A stretch of 64,000 nucleotides of DNA, taken from contig NZ_CAKLBU010000003.1 in assembly GCF_920984735.1 (NCBI RefSeq), forward strand, positions 62,001 to 126,000. The letters run 5' to 3'. This document shows, in pieces, positions 37,955 to 46,132 of this stretch (positions within the stretch are counted from its first letter, which is position 1; each line of letters begins with the position of its first letter). The position numbers and the translations under genes were made by a program. The stretch comes from Pedobacter sp. Leaf250 (lineage in GTDB: Bacteria > Bacteroidota > Bacteroidia > Sphingobacteriales > Sphingobacteriaceae). A model generated the notes under the pieces. That model did no database searches and was not told where the DNA came from. It was given only the letters and a program-made list of their open reading frames with translations.

Positions 37955-38012
37955 CTGCATAAGCGGATGGCTTGACATAAATTGATCATTTCTATTTTAG
38001 ATTTACAATATT

Positions 38013-38086
38013 GGGGGATTAGCTCATTTGGCTAGAGCGCTTCGCTGGCAGTGAAGAGGTGATCGGTTCGAATCCGATATTCTCCA
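38013..38086 (+). tRNA. tRNA-Ala (GGC anticodon)
   Basis: Acceptor arms GGGGGAT (38013-38019) and ATTCTCC (38079-38085) pair with two G-U pairs. D arm GCTC/GAGC, anticodon stem CTTCG/TGAAG with loop CTGGCAG giving anticodon GGC, T arm ATCGG-TTCGAAT-CCGAT. No encoded CCA, discriminator A. A recombinase gene follows directly, so the 3' half probably forms the attachment site of the element. Confidence 0.95.
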
Positions 38087-38090
38087 CATC

Positions 38091-38132
38091 AACTTCTAAG
38101 TCATTGAAAAACAATGACTTAGAAGTTTTTTT
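38091..38132 (+). terminator. Terminator after tRNA-Ala at the element edge
   Basis: Perfect 16-bp inverted repeat, AACTTCTAAGTCATTG (38091-38106) and CAATGACTTAGAAGTT (38112-38127), five-base loop, then a T-run. It insulates the integrase from the tRNA promoter. Confidence 0.9.
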
Positions 38133-38301
38133 AGGCCATAACTCTGACACAAGTCTGCCACTAAACGCATCGGGAACTGAAAAATCAACCCGTCCGGCAC
38201 TGCGAAAAAATCAAAATTCTTCTGAAGAAAAAGAAAAAAACATTGGGTATTCCGAACGTAAGTTCCAGGGAAGAACTCCCCGTGGCCCTAATTTTGACCT
38301 C

Positions 38302-39498
38302 ATGGAGATTCCTGAGCTGCCATATACTGTCCCCCGTGTCGTAAAAGGGCGGAACATTATCAAAGTTCCCTCGGGAAGTACAATGGAAAAAGAGATTGCC
38401 AGGCAAAGTTGGTACGTGGAGTTCTTTTTTCACAATGCAGCAGAAGAACGGATGGAGCGGATCAGGGTGACCAGGAAGCTCAACAGGATTAAAGATCCGA
38501 GGCAAAAGCTTAAAAACTTTAATAATCTGTGCGAAGCTTACCGCATTGCGCTCGAAGGCGGTTGGAATCCATTGGATGAGCAGGCAAATGCCAGGCTAAA
38601 AAAGGAGCTAATAGGCATTGATCTTGATGAAGCATTGGTTCTTTTTGAATCCTATCATAAAGCAAAAGGAACCAGGCCTAAATCAATCAGTACTTACCGT
38701 TCAACAGTCAATTCTTTTATTAAGTATCATGGAGGTAGTAAAAAGGTAAATACGATCAGTGATTTTGAGATTACGGATTTTCTTAATTTCAAGGAAAGGG
38801 AGGAAAAGTGGGCGGGGGTCACTTACAATAATTGCAGGATCGGCCTCAATAATTTCTTTCGTTATTTAAAGGTCAATAAATATATTCCCGAGAATCCTGT
38901 AACGGACTGTGAGACGCGAAAAAAAATGCCGACACAGTCCCATCAGGTTTTTACTGAACGCGATTTTAAGGTTATTATGGATTGGCTTGATAGGCATGAT
39001 AAATATTGTCAGCTATTTGTGCGGATGATTTATTACACCTGCATCCGTCCAAAGGAGCTTAGGTTTCTTCAGTTAAAGTACATTGATCTGGAGGAAAATA
39101 CCATTACAGTGCCCGGTACCGTGTCGAAGAATAAAAAATCAATTCCTGTAAATATTGATGTGAGCTTAAGAGTTGAATTGGATAAACTACAAATAGAAAA
39201 ATTCGATAAAGAATATTTCCTGCTCGGTTCTGCCCAAACATTTATCTCACAGAGTATGTGCGCAGAGAATTATGCCTATAATAGATTCAAAAAATGTTTG
39301 GATGCTACAGGTTTATTGGATAAAAACTATACACTCTATTCTTTCAAACATCTGTCTAACGTGAGGAAGTTCCGGGCAGGATGGACCCTTGCAGAAATTT
39401 GTTCGGCCAATAGGCATGGCAGTCTATCGGAAACGGAAACCTATCTGAAAGAACTGCTGAAATTCGTTAGGTCGGATAAAGCCATTCCAGCCATTTAA
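38302..39498 (+). CDS. Tyrosine recombinase (integrase) of the element
   Basis: 398 residues from the ATG at 38302 (MEIPELPYTV). The open frame extends back into the tRNA, but those codons overlap the tRNA and its terminator and are unlikely to be translated. SAM-like DNA-binding domain (about 105-200), catalytic domain (about 215-395) with box I CIRPKELRFL and catalytic Lys in SKNKKS. Box II reads YSFKH instead of HxLRH, a variant seen in Bacteroidota transposon integrases, and the late ANRHG precedes the probable nucleophile Tyr in ETETYLKEL. It should cut and join at the tRNA-Ala site. Confidence 0.88.
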   Translation: MEIPELPYTVPRVVKGRNIIKVPSGSTMEKEIARQSWYVEFFFHNAAEERMERIRVTRKLNRIKDPRQKLKNFNNLCEAYRIALEGGWNPLDEQANARLKKELIGIDLDEALVLFESYHKAKGTRPKSISTYRSTVNSFIKYHGGSKKVNTISDFEITDFLNFKEREEKWAGVTYNNCRIGLNNFFRYLKVNKYIPENPVTDCETRKKMPTQSHQVFTERDFKVIMDWLDRHDKYCQLFVRMIYYTCIRPKELRFLQLKYIDLEENTITVPGTVSKNKKSIPVNIDVSLRVELDKLQIEKFDKEYFLLGSAQTFISQSMCAENYAYNRFKKCLDATGLLDKNYTLYSFKHLSNVRKFRAGWTLAEICSANRHGSLSETETYLKELLKFVRSDKAIPAI

Positions 39499-39707
39499 AT
39501 TTTCTTAGGGTTTCTTGCAGGACTTGTCAAGATTTCTGCAAGAAACTTTTGTTTCTGATTTTTACGCTTTTTTAACTGATGTTCTGAAAAGTGTAGCTGG
39601 TGAATGTCATTGATCTTTCTGGATAGATCTATCACCATTTCAAGAAATTCCTGATTGTTCAGTTTTGGATTTTCAGCACTTTCTTTATTTACTGTCATAA
39701 CTCGCAT
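39495..39707 (-). CDS. Small hypothetical protein beside the integrase
   Basis: 70 residues (68 from the inner ATG at 39697), convergent with the integrase gene and overlapping its stop by four bases. Charged and helical (FLEMVIDLSRKINDIHQLHF) with a basic tail KKRKNQKQK. No family recognised. Its upstream region carries a 20-bp perfect palindrome. It could be a small regulator or directionality factor, but no helix-turn-helix is evident. Confidence 0.45.
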   Translation of the reverse strand: MRVMTVNKESAENPKLNNQEFLEMVIDLSRKINDIHQLHFSEHQLKKRKNQKQKFLAEILTSPARNPKKI

Positions 39708-39749
39708 TTAAACCTAAATATAAATCACTTAATCAGTAATAGCTATCAC

Positions 39750-39769
39750 TTACGTTATATATAACGTAA
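39750..39769. promoter_or_regulatory. 20-bp perfect palindrome, likely operator
   Basis: TTACGTTATATATAACGTAA is its own reverse complement. It lies 43 bases upstream of the small minus-strand gene. The 39708-40151 gap otherwise contains a GC-rich patch (39803-39815) and no gene. Function as a dimeric regulator site is inferred. Confidence 0.6.
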
Positions 39770-40151
39770 AATGTTTACCAATAGGAGGATATCCTCGCTA
39801 TAAGGGGCGGGGAATCATGTTAGTGTCGTCGGGACAACAAAATTCGTTACTCTAGTTAAAACCCACTAAATGGATCATAAGATTTCTTTTCCAACTGTTG
39901 TGGATTCGTTATTTTTAAGGCCTTCATGCCTCCTCCCCGAAGCCCGACTTGGCCTCTCAGATATTAAGAAAGCCAATGTATCTTGGTGAAACCCTGTGGA
40001 GCGGATGCCGCAATGTTAAAAACTGAAAGCTGAAGCTTTGGATGATCTTGTATCTATAAGATAGATTAATTGAAATTGGGACTACAGGTAAGTGTACAGT
40101 TTGGATTGAAAGCCGGTCACTAAGATCTGTACATAACCCTTTCTTACTAAG

Positions 40152-42356
40152 TTAAGCGGCAAGTCTAAGTTTAAATCTTTTATAAATTGAGCCAAATTCA
40201 TGAATAATATCTGAATAAACATCTACCTTCTTTTCTGTATCGACGATCTCAATTGTTATAGCATAGTCTTGTTTATAGCTGGTCGGTATCTCGCCTCTCG
40301 TATATAGACGCAATCTTACTTCCCATGCTCCACTTAAATATGATCTTGTGAAAGACTTTTCGAAATGAATTATAGGATTCCATGGTATGGCGTAAGTACT
40401 CTCATCTGAAATTCCAATTTCTTTCATGCCTCCAGAGGTTGGCTTGCAAAGAGATGCTGATATGCGAGATTGCGAATATTCGTTGTCATTGTTAATATTT
40501 ACAGTGGGATCATAAGTAATAGTTATCTTTACTTTCAATTTTGAATCCTTATTATTTTCAGATAATGTTTTAGGTATATGAAATTTGACAAACTGATAGT
40601 TATCCTGATCTAGCTTGCCTTCATAAATAAAAGCTCCACTGTTTGCAGTGGCAAATTCTGCCCTTTCTATAATTGGTTCTCCAAAGCCGACATAATGCTT
40701 ATGGTTAGCTGTGACTGTCTTGGGCACATTTCTAGTTTCACAAAAATGATATAGAAGTGACTTAATAAGATTAGGATTGCTTTTTGGGTAGAGGTCAAAT
40801 AATCTTTGTGCGAATTGGGAAATCAACGGAGCAGAAAAACTAGTACCGTTATCGACACATAATCCATTTCCATCACCAGAAATGCCATAGGTTCCAAGCC
40901 TAGGAGAATGAGCATATGTAGATTGTAAGTTCCCTCCATGTGCTACCAATTCAGGTTTAATACCTCCGTCAACTCCCGGACCAACCCTTGAAAATGGCGA
41001 TATCTCATGATGCTGGGCTAGTGATGTGTCATTAAAAAATTTAGCGATAGAACCAACGCTAATCGCAAGCAAAGATTCTGCCGGTGAATTTATCCTAGAC
41101 AATGGATTTGAAAAATGGTTAAGGGGGTAAGGAGGGCTGAGTGAGCGAATGTTTCCACAAGCAACAACGAAAAGAACCTTATACTTTTTGGTCAAGTAAT
41201 CAAGGAGTTTAGCGAAATTTGAATATACACCATGACCAACGGAGGCGTCGTTTCCGATCGATAAGTTATAAACTCTTATTTTCTTGTGGTTTTCAACAAC
41301 AACGTCCTCAATTATACCCATCAAAGTTGAAATATCATGTCCAATTACAACCCCACCTAGTGTTTTTCCGAAAACCTGTACATTCATTATCTTACAGTAT
41401 GGTGTTAACTTCCCAGTGCTCAAACAGTCATCTAAGTTATCTCCGAAAATACATCTACTTGCAACAAAAGTGCCATGGTCATACGCATGATACTTACTGC
41501 CTGAAGGCAAGAATGTCTCAATTTTGGTTACCAACCCATCAAATACATTTGTGTGTCGATTAATGCTGGAGTCTATGATGCATATAGATGAGTTTGATGT
41601 TGGTTTGGAAACTTTTATTGCGGACGGGAGTGTGTATAGTGGAGGCATTGCATTAGTAATTATGCTAGTCGAATTATATTTTACTTCACATATGCTGCTA
41701 AATTGACTTACTAAATTAACAATCTCTTTATTTTGAACTTTACATGTTATGATACAAAGTCCATTTCCGAAAATTCGATATTTTGCTTCAGTCGAAATAG
41801 CAGTTAATGAATTTACTAGTTTCGCAGACACTCTTTCTTTCTCAATAAATGGAAGTGTTGTGAAAAGGGAAAACACTAATGAAACAATTTTTTCGGTTGC
41901 AACGTCTATCTCGTCAATTTTTTGGTTTGTTTCAATTGATGAGACATTCTCAATTATTGAAATATTGCTTTTTCCCCTGTGGTCTTGAGAATCTTTATAA
42001 GTCTCGATTTTTCCAATCAGACTATCATAAGATTCTTTTTTTATTGACGCAGTACCGATCGATGAATTTTTTCCTGAGTAGTTAATAAGAGTAATCCCCA
42101 GGCTTTGGAGTTTGAATTTTTCGTTTTTGATATCTCTGTCAGTTGGTACTTCAATATTGAAAAATATTTGAGAGGTCAAATCGTAATCGCTTTTTTTTGA
42201 TTCGTTCAATAAAAGTTTATCATATTGATCTAGTAGCCTCTTACCGTGCTCAGAATAGTTGCTTCTTGTAAAGCTTACACCAAAACCAGTTTTCTTATAC
42301 TTTTCGATTCTGATATTATCTTTTGGAATGTGAAAGTGGAATTTGCCTTCATTCAT
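40152..42356 (-). CDS. Subtilisin-like S8 peptidase with long N-terminal region
   Basis: 734 residues, no signal peptide, so cytosolic. The first 250 residues are unrecognised. The S8 domain follows with catalytic Asp262 (CIIDSS), His294 (DHGTFVASR) and Ser506 (NGTSFSAP), and the oxyanion-region VVACGN. Residues about 560-730 form a beta-rich C-domain. It is the last gene of a minus-strand run XRE, ImmA/IrrE, subtilase. Intracellular subtilases paired with regulators occur in defence islands; here activation by the neighbours is a hypothesis. Confidence 0.9.
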   Translation of the reverse strand: MNEGKFHFHIPKDNIRIEKYKKTGFGVSFTRSNYSEHGKRLLDQYDKLLLNESKKSDYDLTSQIFFNIEVPTDRDIKNEKFKLQSLGITLINYSGKNSSIGTASIKKESYDSLIGKIETYKDSQDHRGKSNISIIENVSSIETNQKIDEIDVATEKIVSLVFSLFTTLPFIEKERVSAKLVNSLTAISTEAKYRIFGNGLCIITCKVQNKEIVNLVSQFSSICEVKYNSTSIITNAMPPLYTLPSAIKVSKPTSNSSICIIDSSINRHTNVFDGLVTKIETFLPSGSKYHAYDHGTFVASRCIFGDNLDDCLSTGKLTPYCKIMNVQVFGKTLGGVVIGHDISTLMGIIEDVVVENHKKIRVYNLSIGNDASVGHGVYSNFAKLLDYLTKKYKVLFVVACGNIRSLSPPYPLNHFSNPLSRINSPAESLLAISVGSIAKFFNDTSLAQHHEISPFSRVGPGVDGGIKPELVAHGGNLQSTYAHSPRLGTYGISGDGNGLCVDNGTSFSAPLISQFAQRLFDLYPKSNPNLIKSLLYHFCETRNVPKTVTANHKHYVGFGEPIIERAEFATANSGAFIYEGKLDQDNYQFVKFHIPKTLSENNKDSKLKVKITITYDPTVNINNDNEYSQSRISASLCKPTSGGMKEIGISDESTYAIPWNPIIHFEKSFTRSYLSGAWEVRLRLYTRGEIPTSYKQDYAITIEIVDTEKKVDVYSDIIHEFGSIYKRFKLRLAA

Positions 42357-42377
42357 AATGAGAGAGTTATTGAAGCA

Positions 42378-42932
42378 CTAATAAAACATTTGAAGATTTG
42401 CTAGTCGATAGGTCATTGCTGGTTCACTAACCTTAAACTTTGATGCTAGCTTTTGTATAATATTAGTTTCTTTTAATTTTTGGTATTCGACTTTGTTTAA
42501 TTCTTTCTCGATAAAATGCTTTGGCATTAGGATTGCGGCGGCAAATGCATTCGCTTGCTGTTCAATCCTAACCTCCTCCTGATTATACTCATTTAACGTA
42601 TTTCTAAATTTCATAAACAGATCCTTGTCAACAAAAACCTCCTGATTGGATTTCGCTTGCGGTTTCCAGTGTAAGGTGTGGTGTGCAAATTCATGCGCTA
42701 TAGTAAAGCGAATTCGTTCTTTCGAATTAGCCTTATTATACCCGATTGTGGCAATATTATCCTTTATAACTAGAACACCCGAAATTTCGTCGTCAAAATC
42801 ATAGGGCATGAGATTAATGTTATTGCCCTTAACTATTTGCTCAATGGGCACAAAAGGTTCATGGATGTTGAATTCTATTAAAAATAAGGATGCCTTATTT
42901 TCAATTTCGTCAATTGAAATTGATTTTTTCAT
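42378..42932 (-). CDS. ImmA/IrrE-family metallopeptidase
   Basis: 184 residues. Zinc motif HEFAHH (His80, Glu81, His84) after RIRFTIAH, and a C-terminal region with MTYRLANLQ as in the ImmA/IrrE family. Such peptidases cleave or inactivate a cognate XRE repressor (ImmA with ImmR, IrrE with DdrO). The XRE gene lies directly upstream with one base between, so a repressor/anti-repressor pair is very likely. Confidence 0.93.
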   Translation of the reverse strand: MKKSISIDEIENKASLFLIEFNIHEPFVPIEQIVKGNNINLMPYDFDDEISGVLVIKDNIATIGYNKANSKERIRFTIAHEFAHHTLHWKPQAKSNQEVFVDKDLFMKFRNTLNEYNQEEVRIEQQANAFAAAILMPKHFIEKELNKVEYQKLKETNIIQKLASKFKVSEPAMTYRLANLQMFY

Positions 42933-42933
42933 G

Positions 42934-43263
42934 CTATTTATTAATACTAGAAAATGTTGCTCTCACAAAGTCCTGAACAGAGTTCGCTTTTAACTCATCT
43001 GTGAATTTTTTATTAATCTTCGTAATGACATCGTCATTCAGCTTCGGGGCATCTTGTTGATTTGGGATTAAAGATCCAATGTTAACGTTTAAAAAATTGG
43101 CCGCTTCGACCAGATTATGGACCATTACTTTCTGCCTGCCCTTTTCAATATTTACAACCGTAACACGGCTAAGTCCCATACTTTTTGCGAGTGCCTCTTG
43201 GCTTTTTTCAGATTTAATCCTCGCCTCCTTAAGGTTTTCGCCCAATTTTTGATAAAAGTCCAA
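42934..43263 (-). CDS. XRE-family HTH regulator
   Basis: 109 residues. Helix-turn-helix at about 10-62 (LKEARIKSEKSQEALAKSMG, VTVVNIEKGRQ). The C-terminal 45 residues may carry the ImmA-type cleavage site. First gene of the subtilase operon; the inverted repeat at 43331 upstream is a likely operator for autorepression. Confidence 0.9.
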   Translation of the reverse strand: MDFYQKLGENLKEARIKSEKSQEALAKSMGLSRVTVVNIEKGRQKVMVHNLVEAANFLNVNIGSLIPNQQDAPKLNDDVITKINKKFTDELKANSVQDFVRATFSSINK

Positions 43264-43330
43264 ATTGTTGTTGTCTTTATTTTACACAATATACAAATAT
43301 ATAATTAAATTTCCAAATAGTGTTGCTCTA

Positions 43331-43347
43331 ACAAACACATTGTTTGT
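43331..43347. promoter_or_regulatory. Candidate XRE operator
   Basis: ACAAACA (43331-43337), CAT, TGTTTGT (43341-43347) is a perfect inverted repeat 68 bases upstream of the XRE start. AGTGTTG half-like sequences lie on both sides (43319 and 43366). Confidence 0.5.
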
Positions 43348-43439
43348 GATACAAACTATCGTTATAGTGTTGAAAACTTTTTTGTAAAAATGTTTTGTAT
43401 TGTTAACTACTAATTTTACATTTGTTACCAGATAATAGG

Positions 43440-43536
43440 ACATAAAAAAATACCAGAAGGGTTAGCCGCTGGTATTGTAATTTGAAAATTCCGTCCCAGC
43501 AATTGCGTAGCTGGAAGAAATTATATTTGTTTTCGC
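43440..43536 (-). ncRNA. Candidate small RNA between the peptidase and ubiquitin-like operons
   Basis: On the minus strand there is a -33 TTG (43567-43569), an 18-base spacer, and a -7 TACATTTG (43541-43548), predicting a start near 43535. The transcript would hold a CCAGC/GCTGG hairpin (about 43496-43515) and end at a textbook terminator: AATACCAG/CTGGTATT (43449-43476) followed by seven T. The length is about 95 nt. The 64-codon open frame that overlaps it has no clear start signal and is probably not translated. Confidence 0.55.
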
Positions 43537-43710
43537 ACTTCAAATGTAGTAAAATTTTCAAATCTGCAATATTTAAGCGTAAAAAAGTTAACTCCATCTG
43601 GTGCTAAATTGATCAGCACGCAGAAACATACTTGAGTCCACTATTCAGGACAAGCACCTACTGATGCTTATGATTAGGAGTATATTTTTTTACCATTAAA
43701 TATTTTAACA

Positions 43711-44406
43711 ATGCAAATTGAAAATAAAGAAACGAGCTCGCACGAGCCAAAAGTTCCGCTAGAATTTTTCATCGAGGGCAAAAAGTACGAGACCTTTGAT
43801 CAATACAAGACTGGGGCAGAATTAAAACAACTTGGCGGAATTCCATTGGAAACCGAATTGTTTTTGTCAATCAATAAGCCATACAAAGATGAGCTAATCG
43901 AAAATATAACTAAGGTCAACTTGGCAAGGCCAGACAAAGAATACTTTTTTGTTAAACGTAAGCTAGACTTTACCATAAACAAGGTTCCATTTGTTTGGTA
44001 CAAGCAGTATATCAGAGGTGTTCAGATTAGAGAACTTGGTAAGATTAGCCCTGATGAAGATCTCTTTTTAGATTTAAAAGGAGATTATCAAGATGATTTT
44101 ATTGACGATGATGAAATTGTCGATTTGGCAAGAGATGGAAAGGAACATTTTGTATCGGTTCCAAAATTGGTTGAGTACACCATTATAGTCAATGCTGAGC
44201 CTAAAAAATGGCAACTAAGGAAAATTTCCTTCGAGCAGGTTGTGGTTCTTGCTTTTGGGTCGTTCGATGATAATCCACGCAGGGGCTATACCGTTACTTA
44301 TAGTCGTGGAGTTGAGCCAAAGCCTGAGGGCACAATGGTTAAAGGTTCTATAATCAGGGTTAAAAATAAGATGATCTTCGATGTCACAGCAACTGATCAA
44401 TCTTAG
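43711..44406 (+). CDS. Multi-ubiquitin-like protein (three beta-grasp repeats)
   Basis: 231 residues comprising three ubiquitin-like repeats: about 11-70 (LEFFIEGKKYETFDQYKTGA), 74-142 (DFTINKVPFVWYKQYIRGV) and 150-231 (YTIIVNAEPKKWQLRKISFE), each with a KxxxGxxLRxL-like turn. This is the Multi_ubiq family. The last repeat ends in FDVTATDQS with no di-glycine tail. It is the presumed modifier for the E1/E2 gene, which starts inside its 3' end (26-base overlap). Confidence 0.9.
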   Translation: MQIENKETSSHEPKVPLEFFIEGKKYETFDQYKTGAELKQLGGIPLETELFLSINKPYKDELIENITKVNLARPDKEYFFVKRKLDFTINKVPFVWYKQYIRGVQIRELGKISPDEDLFLDLKGDYQDDFIDDDEIVDLARDGKEHFVSVPKLVEYTIIVNAEPKKWQLRKISFEQVVVLAFGSFDDNPRRGYTVTYSRGVEPKPEGTMVKGSIIRVKNKMIFDVTATDQS

Positions 44407-45565
44407 TCCTGACCTTAAGCGTCTTAGAGACGAAGGTTATGAAATAGGTTTACAAGGTGGATATTTACTTATCCACCATGTACCTTATTTAAATCAAAAA
44501 AAGGAGATTTGTTATGGTACATTAGTAAGCACTCTAACGCTTAGTAGTAGTACACAGACGGGATGTCCTGAAACTCATGTGATAAATTTTATTGGGGAAA
44601 ATCCCTGTAATGCTGATGGCACTATAATTTCGTCAATTCAACATGGAAATAATACCACGCAGCTTTGCGAAGGTTTAACGATAAATCATTCTTTTTCAAA
44701 TAAGCCGCCAAATGGCTATCCAAATTATTATGAAAAGGTTAAAAGGTATGCGGATATTATTTCAGCTCCCGCAAAATTTCTTGATGAGACGGTTACGGAA
44801 AAGACATTCAAGCTAATTGCATCAACGGAAGATGACGGAGTATTTCAATATATCGATACAAATTCAAGCAGAGCTAATATCGAAATGCTGAATGGCAAGT
44901 TTGCAGGACAAAAAATCGCTATAATAGGATTGGGTGGTACTGGTGCATATGCTCTAGACCTTATTTCCAAAACTCCGGTTAGAGAGATTCACCTTTTTGA
45001 TGGAGATAATTTTGACCAGCATAATGCGTTTCGTGCTCCAGGAGCGGCATCAATTTCTGATCTTGAGAAAAATCAAAAAAAAGCAGACTTCTTGTGTGGT
45101 ATTTATTCAAATATGCACAGAGGGATTGTTTCGCATAACTACTACATCACCAAAGCAAATATCCACGAATTAGATAGCATGAGCTATGTTTTTATATGTA
45201 TTGATAAAAACCTTGTCAGAAAATTCATCACTGATTATCTGGTTTCAAAAGGAGTTTCATTTATCGATGTAGGTCTAGGAGTGAACATTGTAAACGGCAA
45301 ATTAACAGGCGCAACAAGGGTAACTTCTGGAACTAAGGAAAAACACGATCATCTAGTTAATCGAATATTTGAGGATGATAATGAAGATAATGAGTACGCT
45401 TCAAATATTCAGATTGCCGACCTCAACCTTATTAATGCAGGTTTTGCAGTTTTGAAGTGGAAAAAATTTAGTGGATTCTATGTAGACCTCGAACAAGAAC
45501 ATCATAGCTCTTATTCAATAGGTGTCTCTAAAATTTTCAACGAAGATGGGACAGCTACAATATAG
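44381..45565 (+). CDS. E2-like domain fused to ThiF/E1 adenylyltransferase
   Basis: 394 residues. N-terminal DUF6791-type domain (about 1-150), proposed to be an E2-like fold, with the conserved FIGENPCNADG (Cys76, a candidate thioester cysteine). C-terminal ThiF/E1 domain (about 160-375) with nucleotide loop IIGLGGTGAYAL (183-188), DGDNFDQHNAFR (Asp and Arg of the active site) and the crossover region VFICIDKN. It should adenylate the C-terminus of the ubiquitin-like protein and pass it on. No obvious catalytic Cys is visible in the E1 half, so Cys76 is the best candidate. Confidence 0.88.
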   Translation: MSQQLINLSPDLKRLRDEGYEIGLQGGYLLIHHVPYLNQKKEICYGTLVSTLTLSSSTQTGCPETHVINFIGENPCNADGTIISSIQHGNNTTQLCEGLTINHSFSNKPPNGYPNYYEKVKRYADIISAPAKFLDETVTEKTFKLIASTEDDGVFQYIDTNSSRANIEMLNGKFAGQKIAIIGLGGTGAYALDLISKTPVREIHLFDGDNFDQHNAFRAPGAASISDLEKNQKKADFLCGIYSNMHRGIVSHNYYITKANIHELDSMSYVFICIDKNLVRKFITDYLVSKGVSFIDVGLGVNIVNGKLTGATRVTSGTKEKHDHLVNRIFEDDNEDNEYASNIQIADLNLINAGFAVLKWKKFSGFYVDLEQEHHSSYSIGVSKIFNEDGTATI

Positions 45566-46016
45566 ATTTGTTGAGTTTATGCCTCCTGTTCTTGAAAATG
45601 GCATTCTTTACATTTCAATGGAATATTGTACAGCCATACACCTATGTGTGTGTGGCTGTAACAATAAGGTCGTAACTCCACTATCACCAACAGGCTGGAA
45701 AATGATTTTCGATGGACGCTCAATTTCCTTAACTCCTTCTATAGGTAATTGGAATTTTGATTGTCAGTCGCATTATTTTATTACAAAAAATAAAATAGAA
45801 TGGTCTGGCAAATGGAGTCAAGAAAAAATACAACATGGTAGAATGCATTCAAAAGACTTGAAGGAAGAGTTTTTCAAAGAAAAGCTAGTTGAAAAGGAAA
45901 TTGATGTGCCAATAAACGAGTTTACTAGTAGTGTGAAGGGATTTGGCTTGAATTCCATTGCTAGATTTTTCAAGAGAATTTTTAATAAGGGGAAGGGGGG
46001 GATTAAAAATGAGTAA
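45546..46016 (+). CDS. DUF6527 protein of the ubiquitin-like operon
   Basis: 156 residues from ATG 45546, overlapping the E1 gene by 20 bases. Conserved core RFVEFMPPVLENGILYIS, LCVCGCNNKVVTPLSPTGW and NWNFDCQSHYFI; the CxCxC and CxSH groups suggest a bound zinc. The C-terminal 50 residues are basic (FKRIFNKGKGG). DUF6527 genes commonly accompany multi-ubiquitin/ThiF pairs; a ligase-like, adaptor or deconjugating role has not been settled as far as I know. Translationally coupled third gene. Confidence 0.85.
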   Translation: MGQLQYRFVEFMPPVLENGILYISMEYCTAIHLCVCGCNNKVVTPLSPTGWKMIFDGRSISLTPSIGNWNFDCQSHYFITKNKIEWSGKWSQEKIQHGRMHSKDLKEEFFKEKLVEKEIDVPINEFTSSVKGFGLNSIARFFKRIFNKGKGGIKNE

Positions 46017-46077
46017 GATAACAGTGAAAGTAAATAAAGCGCAATTACTGGCAGATTTGTGTCAAATGCACAAGTAG
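46009..46077 (+). CDS. Possible short overlapping peptide gene
   Basis: ATG 46009 overlaps the DUF6527 stop (ATGAGTAA) and opens a 22-codon frame (MSKITVKVNKAQLLADLCQM...) ending in TAG. The frame continues past it for 20 basic codons. It could be a coupled micro-protein or a decayed fourth gene. Low confidence. Confidence 0.25.
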   Translation: MSKITVKVNKAQLLADLCQMHK

Positions 46078-46132
46078 AGCGTAGCCCAAAAACAACATAG
46101 GTACAAACAGTTAAAAAAATCGAAAAGAAAAA

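Noticed and set aside
38059..38301. N-terminal extension of the integrase back into the tRNA
   Set aside because: These codons overlap the tRNA T arm and the terminator stem. The ATG at 38302 begins at a family-like N-terminus.
41219..41563. Plus-strand frames inside the subtilase gene
   Set aside because: Shadows of a strongly supported minus-strand coding sequence.
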